Part shown: piece by piece, positions 10,399 to 21,465 of the stretch
How positions within the stretch are numbered: position 1 is the first letter of the stretch
Layout of the letters: each line of letters starts with the position of its first letter
Assembly: GCA_964007475.1 (NCBI GenBank)
Contig: OZ023273.1
Span: forward strand, 61,151,834 to 61,215,833
DNA from: Hybos culiciformis
Lineage: Eukaryota > Arthropoda > Insecta > Diptera > Hybotidae
Direction of reading: 5' to 3'
DNA length: 64,000 bases
Notes under the pieces: generated by a model
Told to the model about the DNA's origin: nothing
The model's input: only the letters and a program-made list of their open reading frames with translations
Databases searched by the model: none
Position numbers and translations under genes: made by a program

Positions 10399-10449
10399 CA
10401 GGAAGAAGGTAGGAACATATTTACACAAGGAGATGGGTACCCAGGTAGA

Positions 10450-10870
10450 AAAACAGCCACGTAAGTGCAGTTGACGTGCACAAGTTCGATTTGCCCGAAA
10501 CTTGGTGAGAGAGTAGGGGGTTCTCAAACCCTTATATCCCGGAAGGTATCTTTTGTACCACAATATGTAGTTTTTAAATAAAAAGTTGTCATTCTAAATC
10601 CCCTTAAGAATTTTATGTTTCGCGATTCGCATATCGTTATTAGGTATTTTTAATGTACCTGATCTGGTATGTATATACGTGTACCTACCTGATATATAAA
10701 AACTTTGGAGGATCAGATCGTGGTACTATCTCTGAAATGGCAGCTTCTCGGTGAAAAATGTCTTGGATTTGAGGGTTTGGTTACTACCTTTACTCCCCCA
10801 ACAAGTTATAGAAAAATCGGGATTGCACATACGTTAACTGAACTTTATCCAAAACATCTAATAAGAGCTG
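10450..10870. repeat. Foldback repeat, copy 2
   Basis: The left arm (about 10480-10565, CGATTTGCCCGAAACTTGG) and the inverted right arm (about 10690-10830, ACTCCCCCAACAAGTTAT) pair imperfectly. Both match the arms of the 45-430 repeat, so this is one dispersed palindromic family. Confidence 0.6.
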
Positions 10871-11460
10871 GGCACGAGATACGTTTTTAGTTTATACAAA
10901 TTGTAATTAAATTAATTTGAACTTTTTTAAAATTTATTTAAAATTAAAAATAAACTAGGTATAATAGGTACCTACCTAGGCGTAGACCCTAGAAATTATG
11001 ACAAAAAAAAGTTTTACTTACTTTACCCGCAAAAAAAAATTATGGATTAAATTTTCTCGATTTATGGAAATTTTCATTTAAACATATACGATTTTTTTTC
11101 TTAAAAATTAATATTAATAATATAATTAATTGCATTCAATAATTAAAGTATATTTTTTTTGTTTTTAATCCCATTTTACAGATTAATCTTTAGGTTTTGT
11201 ATAGGAAATCTCATAGGGTTTCATACATTTGTTATGATTTTTATGCCTACGAGATGCTGTCAATGTATTGTTTTTTTTTTAATAGGGGGCTTTTAATTTA
11301 TGTTGGTATTGAGTGATATAATATTGACGAGTGTCTATGTGTTTGTGTGTATACACAACGAGCTGTATAACAAATTTGATTAACATGTATTGTATACTGC
11401 TTTAATGTGCATGTAGAGGTAGTTGCAAAGAGAGAATATAGAGATAATTTATAATAAAAA

Positions 11461-11650
11461 ATAAAGATAAAAGAAATGGAGGGAAATATTCCACGTTAAT
11501 CATTCTTTAAATTCCCTTTCTTTTACAGATAAAAGAAGCTTTGGGAAATGTTCCACGTTAATTCTTCTTTAATTTCTCTTTCTTTTACAGATAAAAGAAG
11601 CTTTGGGAAATGTTCCACGTTAATTTTATTTATTTTATTTCTTTCTTTTA
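11461..11650. repeat. 62-bp tandem repeat, three units
   Basis: GGAAATRTTCCACGTTAAT recurs with spacings of 62 and 63 bp (CCACGTTAAT at 11491, 11553 and 11616). Each unit is followed by TTTCTTTTACAGATAAAAG. It lies just outside the LINE insertion. Confidence 0.8.
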
Positions 11651-11693
11651 GAGATAAAAAAAAAAAAAGAGAAATATTGTGAGTGTGAGTTAT

Positions 11694-13017
11694 TTATTTA
11701 TTTATTTATTTATTTATGAGTAATCCCAGTATAAAATTAATTTATTCTAGAACTAAGCTTAAGGCTTCTTAACAACTATGGTTTTCTAGCCTAATCTTAT
11801 TACATTGTGTGTTTTTTTTTTTAATTGGAATGCACATTTTAATTGAATTTTTTTTTTTTTTTATCTACATTTCAGTTTTATCTTTTATTCATATTTATTA
11901 TTTAGTTTATTTTATTTTGTTTTACATTTTATTATATTTTGACTTATAATTAGAGTAACAAAAAGTGTTTTTTTTTTGTTTTTTATTTAGATATTCTTGT
12001 ACATTTTTGTTTTAAGTAAGTACTTATTTATTTGAGCTATGTTAGTTATTTTAGCTTCATTTAAGATAGATGAAGGTATTTTACTTTCAAAAATCGACTT
12101 TCTAATGTTGTCGAAATATTTACAGTCATCAAGGTAGTGCGTTATGGTTAGCCTTGTGCGACAGTAGCTGCAATATGGTGGTTCAATTGGTTTTTTGAAT
12201 AAATATTGGTGTGTCGATATAGTGTGTCCGAGTCTAAGTCGAATGAAATTTATTGTGTTTTTTCTACTAGTTTTTGGTGGATATGTGATAGGTTCCCCTG
12301 ATGGATTGACGGATTTATAATAGCTATTTTGGTTTTGCCATTCGTTGGCAGATTCTGATATGAAGTGGTTGTTAATTATTTTGTTGCAGTCTTTTTCCGA
12401 AATCTCAAGCGATTTGAATATAATTGGGGCCTTTTCTGAGAATTTCGCCGCTGCGTCTGCAGCTTCATTGCCTGGTATTCCACAGTGACTAGGAACCCAC
12501 ATTAGTTTAGTTTTATTAGGGTATTTAATGAGGTAGTCCCTGATTTGTGTTATGATTGGGGTATTGTTTACAAAATTTTTTGTGGCGTTTAGCACCGACA
12601 AACTGTCTGTACATATGCAATATTTTCCTTTTTTACCTGATACGTATTTTAGCGCACAGATAATTCCTTCAGCTTCAGCTTGGAAGATTGATGCCATGGG
12701 GTTTAATTTTTTTATCATTATGGTTTCATAATTGTCATCAACGACAGCAAATGCAACGTTGAATGCACTTTTGGTACCGTCAGTGTAAATAAGTTTCCAC
12801 TGTTTTTCAGCCAGTGATGTTGCAGTTTCCAAAAATAGGAATTTCTGCACGTTTTTGTTTGATGATATTTCCGAATGGTCCTGGAGCTGGACATTAATGC
12901 TGTGGTCAGACAGATTCCACACTGGATTAAGAATTTTCGGGTGTTTTGGGATGTTTGTTGGAATTTCAATATCTTTGGCCAGTTGTAACGCCTTGTAGAT
13001 GGTGGATTGCATTTTTG
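11694..13017 (-). mobile_element. 5'-truncated non-LTR retrotransposon (LINE) with TSD
   Basis: The heptamer GAGTTAT occurs on both sides (11687-11693 and 13018-13024). On the minus strand the element runs from a coding region directly at its 5' break to a 3' UTR and a (TAAA)n tail at about 11694-11718. An RNase H domain plus a (TAA/TAAA)-type tail fits the I/R1/Jockey-related groups. The remaining ORF is undamaged, so insertion is recent. RT and endonuclease regions were lost by 5' truncation. Confidence 0.85.
11987..13012 (-). CDS. LINE ORF2 C-terminal part: RNase H and zinc-knuckle-like tail
   Basis: 341 codons from the ATG at 13012 run to a stop, uninterrupted. Residues around 75-195 form an RNase H domain: YTDG supplies the first catalytic Asp, QAEAEGI the Glu, CTDSLSVL the next Asp, and WVPSHCGIPGNEAADAAAK the final His/Asp region. 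The C-terminus has a CSYCRTRLTITHYLDDC pattern, the CCHC-like motif common at the end of LINE ORF2 proteins. The reading frame enters directly from the truncation point, so the Met is an internal residue of the original ORF2 and not its true start. RT is absent, so the piece cannot retrotranspose itself. Confidence 0.85.
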   Translation of the reverse strand: MQSTIYKALQLAKDIEIPTNIPKHPKILNPVWNLSDHSINVQLQDHSEISSNKNVQKFLFLETATSLAEKQWKLIYTDGTKSAFNVAFAVVDDNYETIMIKKLNPMASIFQAEAEGIICALKYVSGKKGKYCICTDSLSVLNATKNFVNNTPIITQIRDYLIKYPNKTKLMWVPSHCGIPGNEAADAAAKFSEKAPIIFKSLEISEKDCNKIINNHFISESANEWQNQNSYYKSVNPSGEPITYPPKTSRKNTINFIRLRLGHTISTHQYLFKKPIEPPYCSYCRTRLTITHYLDDCKYFDNIRKSIFESKIPSSILNEAKITNIAQINKYLLKTKMYKNI

Positions 13018-13069
13018 GAGTTATATTATTTTTGTTTATAGTATTACGCAGTTCAAAATGAAGAATGTA

Positions 13070-13145
13070 AATACAATATAGAGAAATGTAAATACAATTT
13101 ACATTACAGGGATATGTAAATACAATTTACATTTCCCTATAATTA
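13070..13145. repeat. Cluster of ATGTAAATACAATTTACAT palindromes
   Basis: ATGTAAATACAATTTACAT (perfect 8-bp arms) occurs twice, and the whole block sits in a larger dyad (TATAGAGAAATG / CATTTCCCTATA). Further half-copies lie at 13055 and 13195. It is adjacent to the LINE insertion but outside its TSD. Confidence 0.65.
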
Positions 13146-13889
13146 CATGTGTATTGATGCATGTAATGGACCATTTACCGAACTAAATTTGCGAATGTAA
13201 ATACAACTTACCGAAGGCATGCTCATTAAAATTTTTTAGTTATGTTTTCTACACTCTTATCTTTGATTGAATACTTAAAATATTATCAATTTCATGCAAC
13301 ATTTTTTGTTGTATTTGAAGGTAAAACATAATAAAATACGTGATAAGTATTAATATGTTGGACCTTCGAATGATACTTGAAGTTACCTTGACACGACCAA
13401 TTTTTGGCAACCAATTAATTCATTAAAAATTAAGTTTTAATTTTGAAAAATTTGTGATCATTAATGATAATACTATTGGTTTATGTCCTGGAAAATTTAC
13501 GGCTATAAGATTCACTGGAAAATCTAAAAATAAAATTGCCTTAAAGTCGCCAAACAAAATCATAAATCTATGTTACTGAAATTCTATGTTAGAGTAAAAA
13601 AAATATTGAAACATTATTTTAATGAAAAATTATGAAAATTGCAGGAAATATTAGTTGTGGTATTTCTTTAGGTGTAAACAGTGCGCCCAAATTAATAAAA
13701 TTTAAAAATGATATGTGGTACCTTTTATAAACATTTAATTCAATTATTTAAAACTCATATAACTTAAAAATTAATTTTTCAGAACTAAAATGTATAATAA
13801 AACAAGTTTAAAAATTCGATGTTTTTGAAATTAAAAATATATTTATTTATTTATTAATTTGTTTATTTATATTTAACAAATATATACAA
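13146..13889. other. Gene-free stretch
   Basis: AT-rich sequence with no ORF of note and no repeat structure that I can support. Confidence 0.5.
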
Positions 13890-14266
13890 TCTAATATATA
13901 AAAATGAAAATTCTCTGTTTCTCTGTTTCTCTGTTTCTCTGTCCTCAATCACGCCTAAAGCGCTGGACCGATTTGGCTGAAATTTTGAACTTAAGTATCA
14001 TTGGAGGGAAGTGGCTATTTAAGAAATTTTGAAATTTTGGTTTTTTTTTTGTGCACAAAATGCAATTTAGATATATTCCGATAAAATATATAATAGCGTT
14101 GGACCCGAATCGATTATTTAGAAGACTGGATGTGTTAAGGCCCCGGGGAAGTGGCTATTTAACAAATTTTTAAATTCTGTTTTTTTTAGTGCACAAAATC
14201 TGGATTAAAGTGTTTTGATATTAATATAAGTTCGGGACTACCGTGCGGAGCCGGGTATTTCGACTA
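13890..14266 (+). mobile_element. Helitron-like non-autonomous repeat
   Basis: It starts TCTAATATATAAAAATGAAA after an A, resembling Helitron 5' ends. A (TTCTCTG)n microsatellite and a GGACCGATTTGGCTGAAATT block follow. It ends near a GC-rich hairpin-like CCGTGCGGAGCCGGG and then CGACTAT, close to the CTRR Helitron terminus. There is no transposase. The call rests on end motifs only; other repeat classes share the GACCGATTT block. Confidence 0.45.
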
Positions 14267-17200
14267 TTATAAAAATATAAAATTGGTATTTAAGAATCCT
14301 TGTCTTTTAGGCTCTGTTGGTCAGCTTGCCTTTTAAATTAATATAATGAATTTAAAGATTTTGTAATTAGACATTTTGAATTTAAGGATTTTGGATATAA
14401 TGAATTTAAAAAAAAAGAAGAATTTCTTAGTTATGGATTCTGAAACAAAGGTTAAAGTCATATGTAAATAACCGAAATATCTTTGAAAAAACAATTTAAT
14501 GTTTTATTTTAAATTTCTAATTATTTTTTCAGAGAATCGATAATTGGTAAAAGAATTTTCTTTGTGAATTTTGAGCACAATGCTAATAAATGCCAGCCGT
14601 ATAAGATATTAAATGATCTAAAAAAAAGTTAAATATTATTTAAATCAAATGATTTTGAAAAATTTACATTATCAAGTTTATGCGTTGGCGATATCAAAAT
14701 AGTTTCAATTTTTTAATTAATTTAACGATAGTATAAATGTAGTTAATAGTTATGTATATATTTTTTTAAACAAATTATATTATTTGCTTAATTGCCTGTT
14801 AATTTATAACAGCTTAATTGACTGTTATAATTATTTCAACTAAGATATATAGAAATAATATTATAAAAAAAAAAAAAGTCAATTTATTTCCGTTAATCAC
14901 ATTTAAATTTTATCTTGCAGAAATTTTTTAATTTATATTTTGTACAATTGACATTGAACGCGATTATTGCTAGGATGAAGACTTTTTGAAATAGAAAATA
15001 TAATTGTTTTTTTCTCTATATATTTTTTTTCCAAATCAAAAATATTAATTTTTCACTATAAATGAAAAACAAAAACTTATTTTCATATTTTCTAGAGAGG
15101 ATAACATATAATATGTAGGTAATATATTTTTATTCATCATGGCAAAAATGCGTAGGTCTGGAACTAAATTGCAAAAAAATAAATAAAATGAATAAAAACA
15201 ACAAAATCCTTTTTTGAAAGCAATAACAATTTTTTTTTTCACACACAATGTTTTCTTTTCATTTTTATAATATTCCTTTAAATTTTTATCATTTTTAACA
15301 AAAAATAAAAAAATTTTACGCATGTCTGTTCTGTTTCAAGAAAATTTCGAATCAAATAAATATAACAAGTTTTCAATAAATTTTCTGAGTTTCATTTCAG
15401 AACTTCAGCCTGTTGCACTCTTAAGTAACAGTGGCGGTAGAAATTAATAGAAAAAAATAAATATATACCCAAAATAAGATTTATAATAACGGTCGATAAA
15501 GTTAAATTTTGAAGTTAAATTTTGAAATTAAAAATTAATTGAAGAAAAATACAAAAAAAAAATTAAAAATTTTACAAAGTGTTTTAAAACAAAAAGTGAT
15601 TTTTATGAATTTATCTAAAAAGGAATAAAGAAAATTTGTCGCAAAGTAAGGTGATTTTGAAATGAATTTTATTTAAAAATTTATCAGAAAAAGAAAATTA
15701 TAAAAATCTTTGAACAAAAAAAAAGAGAAAAAATATTTTTAAAATTAAAAATATAAATTAAAAAAAATTTTTAAATCATTCTTTTACTTGGATCTAAATG
15801 TTTTAATTTTTTGTGATCTGATGCTTAAGCTGGTGCTAGAGCATTCTTTAACAAATTATTTTTCAATTTTTTAGTTAAAATTCTAAAAACTACTCAGCCG
15901 ACGCTATAAGCTAACGTTTTTTGGCAAATAAATAGTTTTCAGGTTAAACGTCAAAAATAGAACACAAATAACTCATTTACAATCAAGTTTTATTTATTTA
16001 TATAACAAGTTTTATGTATTACAAGTTGTTTATTGTACGTTGGAGGTAAGTGATCGTACTTTAATTTTTGATTTTCTCAATCCTTCCACAAGTCTTGTTG
16101 TTTTCTCTGAGAAATCGAAAAAAAAAATTTAAAATTTTTAAAGCAGTAAAAGGTTTTCAAAAAAAAAATAGCAAAATTAATTAGACGATAAATTTTAACT
16201 TTTAAAACTAAATAGAAATATGAACTAAAGAAGAAAAAATGGATTTTCGTGCAAAAAGAAATACAACAATTTCATCTAAAAATTATACGGAAAAATTAAA
16301 TCTCAATCTTAATGTTTGGTATCCACCAGTTTATTTCTCAACCTCGAAACTGATTAGATTTCAAATTATGAAAAAATGACTTCATACATACATAATTTCT
16401 TAGCTTTTTAATTTATTCAGACTCAAGAGAAAATCACAGTAAGCTTAAAATGTAAAGACCCAAAGATTATTATATTATCTAAGTCTACTAAGGCTTTCAT
16501 TTGAGAATTGCGATTTATATATTTGACTAAATTACCGACTTATATTTTGAGACCTGGAAAATTTTTAAAATAATCATTGTCTGTTTTAAATGAAGTCATT
16601 ATATAAATCATTATATAAAAATAAAATAAAATGCTTTAAGAATGCAGTGTGAATGCCTTAAGTTTAAAGTTTTAAATTCTTTTTTTTGTAAAATTTATAA
16701 CAAAATTCTGTAATTACAAGAACGGAAATTGATAAATCTTCTTTGATAACATATACTGCATTCTTTGTACCTTTAATACTTGATTATAGGATGTTTGCTT
16801 TTTGTGCATTTTTGTCAACATTTTACAATGTAGATGAAATTTAACCCAAGTTCACATATACACAGGCACAAAGATAAAATAAAAAGAAAAAAATTGATGA
16901 AAATTAGAAAGAAATTTTTTCTATATCATATTTATTGAAACATTTACTTTCTAACTTCTCTTTAGCTCCAACAGACAGTCAAATGAATTATTTTAAGATA
17001 TCTTGAAACTATGTATATAATATCCAAGTGTATCTACACTACACGATTAAATGATTTGAAATTCCGTTAAAGTAATGCAATTTTTAAATGAAAATCTTAA
17101 GATTTAGAATTTTAATAATTTTTGGCATAATATATTATTATGCAATGCACAACAAGATGTATAATGTACTCTGGTGTAAATAATAATTTGCATTTATTGA

Positions 17201-20200
17201 TGATAATAATTGATAATGTTTAGTCTTCTTAGAAACTAATTAGTTAAGATATTTTATAATTATAAGCACAAAATACTCTTCTCAAATTTATAGTTTAGAA
17301 AAAAATGAAAATAAAAATTATATCTCATTTTAAAATTTTCTGCAATAAAGGTAGTATGTACTACAGATCGGGTGAAATGGGTTTTTTCTTATACATTTCA
17401 TATATTTTATCCGAGATAAATTTAAAACTTTTACCCATTAATTTGTTTTTAAATAAATTCCTTGGAAGATGCAAAAATTTATAACGAAATTAAAAAAAAA
17501 AAATGTTATTGCATTCTTTTAAGAAATCATTTTCACTTTTATTAAAATTTTTCTTAAAAGGACTCTATTTTTAATATAATTATATCTATATATAAGAAAC
17601 AGGATATTAGTGAAATCAGCATCATCGTACCGATTTAAACTATTAAACAAAAAAAATTTTTGTTTTGTATAATTTCTTGAGTTGCTAAAAATTTTAAATT
17701 TTCCATCACAAGCGATTTGCCCTCTATCTGAAACCATTATACTTAACTATTATATGAAAATTTTCTTATGGTGTCAGCGTGAATTAATGTATACGTGAGT
17801 ATCAATGAATAAGTAAATTGGGGTTGTATTTTTGATTTTAAAAACTATTTTATTGTTATAGTTCTACTACTTACTTTCCATATAGAATTATAGTATTCAA
17901 TTCAAACTATGAATGTTAACAACCATAATCTGAAATGGGGAATGAATGGTATTGTCGGAAAAATTTTATCTCAGTTTAAATTAAAATGTTTATATGTCAG
18001 CTCTTTGCAGTCGTAGCGAGCACGGGCTGCAAAGATAAGATGAAAAATTGAAGATGCTTTTGTTGGTCTTTCTTTTTTATTTAAATGTTAATTTTATTTT
18101 TTAAGAAATTATGCTCGTAATTTGGAATTTAGGCTAAACTGTGATATTACTCAGGCGAAAACTTATCCAGTATCTACCAGTAGCTAAACGATTACACTTT
18201 TTATTTTTCAATCTGTGAAATAATATTGAATTTGAAATCTTTTCGTAAAAGAATAAGAACGGTCCCTTAAATTAAAATTCGCTAAAAATATTTTCAATCT
18301 TTTATAAAAAAAAAACCCTGTAATATTAGAATAATTAATTCCTAGGAATAGAAAGATAGAGTCCTTTTTTATTTTTTTTCTAAAATTTAAATTTTCCGTC
18401 TTCAATTTGGTAACAGATGTATAGTTAAGAAAAAAAACCTTCAAGTCAAGTGATAACAGTTGTAATTTTTTAATATTTACAAATTCATAATATATTTATT
18501 TTAAGATTTTTCTATATTTCCTATAAAATTATTAAAATAAAAAAATTAAATTAAGTTCAAACATATGTACATAATATCATAAATATCTATTTGTAGGTAT
18601 ATATGTATGTAGATAATGTATGCAGTTTAAAAATATTTTTGGCAAAAAGTAAATTTATTCCTATTGGCACTATAATTTTATCTGTTTTTTTGCGTATAAA
18701 TATTTTTTTTTTCTTTAGTCGCATAGTTTCTGAGCAAATATTGTTTAGGGACAGAAATGAATGATATTCTTATTCCGAATATTGAAAAGCTTTATTTACT
18801 TTATATTATTAGAAGATTCTTAATAGGTGTATGTATAGGATTGAATTGGAGTCTAGGCATATTTTAAAAGAAAATCTGAGAATAATAAAAGCATAAATAT
18901 ATAATGAGTCTTTTAAATCAATGGTTCTTTTGTTGTGATGTTGTGAAGCTGATTTTTCTTTGGCTGTCGGCTGGCCCAAACGTAGACATATTATATTTAA
19001 GGATAAGTAATATGTTTATATCTTGTCTACGTATAAATTTAAAACTGCAAAAGAGAAATTTGTTCAATTTTTACTTTTAGAATTAGTATAAATGATGGGT
19101 GTATATTTTACTTCGATAGAATTAAATTCCAATTCCATCTATCCATAGGATTTATCAGATTTTTCAAACTAGTTCAGTGAATTAAAAACTTTTGAAAGAA
19201 ATAAGATCGTAAAAGTAAGAATAATAAAATAATAATATACTAATATACATTATCTGAAATTTCACATTTTTTTCTGCCTTCATTAATTCCTTTTATCTTT
19301 TAGTATATTATGAATAATCGCTTAAAAAGATTGTGAAAAAGAATCTATTCGGACATTAGCACTCTGACATCGTGGCACTATGAGTATTTCTTTTTTCTTT
19401 TTTGTAAGTTCCAATTTTTATCAGCATTTGAATTAAAATTATATGAGAATGTACTCGTATTTCTCATTAGTCAATTCGACTTATATTTTCATTATTTATT
19501 AAAAAAAGATAAAATGTGATTACTTATTATTAGAGTAGTTAAATAAAGTTATCCATAAAAATTAAAAAAAAATATACATGTATAATACATAATTAAATCT
19601 ATCTAACTATAAAACGATTGAGAATTAGTGTTATGATTTATTTTTTAACGTACATATTTTCATCTGGGAAAAAGATAAAAAATGTTGCATTAATCCACAT
19701 ATATTATATTACTATTGAACAAACTGTGGATCAATGTTAATTCGTTATTATAACAAAAATAGTGTTATAATAACTTATCGGGTATCAACATAATGCAAAA
19801 CACCATTTGCAATTTAATGTTTAGAATTAGAACACAATAAATTGATATTCTACTTTAAAATTTATCTACAAATTCATAACATGTCCAGAGTTTTATTTAA
19901 AACAAATTTCAATCCCAAATAAATTTTGATCATCCAAGAATATTGATAAATAATAAAATTTTATGTGTTTGATGACCAATATTAAAATAATAATCATTGA
20001 AAATTGAATATTGTTGAAATTCTGTCAATTGATATTTGTATTTAATTATGTTTATGTAGCTGTAGATTAACTAATTTGTACTTGAAAAATATTCTGTCTC
20101 CCTTCCTTAGGCAATAGAAAACTTAAAACAATATTTTAAATTTTTCATTCAAACTGCTTTTTATTTTGCTGTTGGAAAATATAAAATTCTAAAATATTTG

Positions 20201-20669
20201 CTTGAATTTATACGAATTTAACTAGAATTTTAATTTGAAGTCACCCTTTGGGAATATTTTGGAATCATGAGCTAAACATACAACTTTTTCGACACAGGAA
20301 TTTGTTTTCTGCTAATATAGAAAACAAAATCATTGACAACAAAAAAAATCCAAAATTAGTTTGAATTTTTACAACAACCTTGACTAATAATTTACAATCC
20401 AAATATTTTGTTTCTCTCAGTTATATATTACAGGACATACAGATTGTATTTTTTCAACATAAACAACAAACAAAAAAACAGAACATTAACTTACATCTTA
20501 TCGCTTTACCGACTTCAGTTTTAAAACTCGAATCACAATTTAAGAAATATAAAAACAAAAATATTATATATTGTGTCCATAAAAATGATTGCCACTTAAT
20601 TTTTTTTTACTTTGTTATGATAATAAAACTCTAATAAAACAAATTGAAAATATTTATTATACATATATA
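14267..20669. other. Gene-free AT-rich region
   Basis: About 6.4 kb with only short chance ORFs and poly-A/T tracts. The one local anomaly is a GC-richer hairpin at 18003-18034 (CTTTGCAG / CTGCAAAG arms around a 16-base loop). I see no splice-consistent coding exons. Confidence 0.5.
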
Positions 20670-21465
20670 CAGGCCCTGAGAGAGCTTCAATGAGGCCCGG
20701 GCCCAAAATTTTTTGGGGGCCCTATACCCTTCAATTTATTTTAATCTTAAAAGAAAATCCAAAAAATTATGTAAAATAATATAAAAATAAAATAATTTTA
20801 AAAAGGTCTCGCTTTAGAATTGGCAAATTCCTTAATAATTTTGGGAAAAATCAAGTTTTCGTGTATAGTCACAATTTATATTTAGATTTGAGAAAACATT
20901 TAGTCTTTCTGGAAACATTGGCGATCTGTTAAAAATGTATATTCTCTTCAAGGTACTAAAGCTTCTTTCAGCGAAAGCAACGGTTCGACTCGAAAATATT
21001 CTAATTGACAAATTTGGAAACCGCTGTATTAAATTCGCTTCAAGAATTTTTTTTTATTAAATTTTCAGGTAATGGATCTATGTCAAAGTTACTTCTATAA
21101 ATATTCTTTAAAAAAATTTATATTCATCAATTATTTCAATAGAAATTTCCTTTGAGTATTTTTCTAACAACCGATTCGATGAAACTTTTATTTCTTTCTC
21201 AGATATAATCTTCAAATAACCAAATAACTTTAATTAAGTTGCAATTTTCATGCAATGATTTAAATTGCCTTGATAATCCAGATATTTCAGAATCAATAAC
21301 ACAGAATACAAGAACTTTTTTCTGCTATGTGAATAAATTTTAACCGATTTTTTAATAGAAAGCTACAAATTTGCTGATTTTTTTTTTAAATTGGGGGCCC
21401 CAAAAATCGGGGGCCCATGCCATATGGCCCTGCTGACCCCCCCTCTATCTGGGCCTGCATATATA
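20662..21465. repeat. CATATATA 8-bp target-site duplication of hAT element
   Basis: CATATATA is found at 20662-20669 and again at 21458-21465, directly outside the terminal CAGGCCC/GGGCCTG. Eight-bp duplications are diagnostic of hAT transposition. The right copy runs on into an AT microsatellite, so part of the match could be chance. Confidence 0.7.
20670..21457 (-). mobile_element. Decayed hAT-family DNA transposon
   Basis: The inverted ends are CAGGCCC and GGGCCTG, with an 8-bp duplication outside. The minus strand of 20800-21010 still encodes pieces of the hAT C-terminal dimerisation domain: PNLSIRIF, then VAFAERSFSTLKRIY, then MFPERLN, and further on IIKEFANSKAR. Stops and frameshifts break the rest, and at 788 bp most of the transposase is gone. 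The GC-rich terminal ~60 bp contrast with the AT-rich interior. It is inactive. Confidence 0.82.

Larger units (their letters stand above)
9692..11397. mobile_element. DNA element with ~90-bp imperfect inverted ends
   Basis: The left end (9692-9780: ACAATACATG, then GTGTATACACACAAACACATA) matches the reverse complement of 11301-11397 over nearly its whole length with small gaps. Both ends are preceded outward by a CAGTA-like motif. The 1.5-kb interior has no transposase ORF but contains a foldback repeat (10450-10870) and a 28-bp tandem array. It is best read as a non-autonomous transposon that took in another. No target duplication was established. Confidence 0.55.

Noticed and set aside
10705..10890. 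61-codon ORF with moderate complexity
   Set aside because: It falls within one arm of the foldback repeat and has no counterpart ORF in the first copy.
13890..14266. Tc1/mariner or SINE identity for the repeat with TTCTCTG tract
   Set aside because: No inverted ends and no pol III boxes. The TC start and CTAT-type end after a GC hairpin fit a Helitron better, with modest confidence.
20662..20669. hAT TSD as pure microsatellite coincidence
   Set aside because: The right flank continues as (AT)n, but the left copy includes the leading C and lies outside exact CAGGCCC ends. A true duplication is more likely, though not proven.
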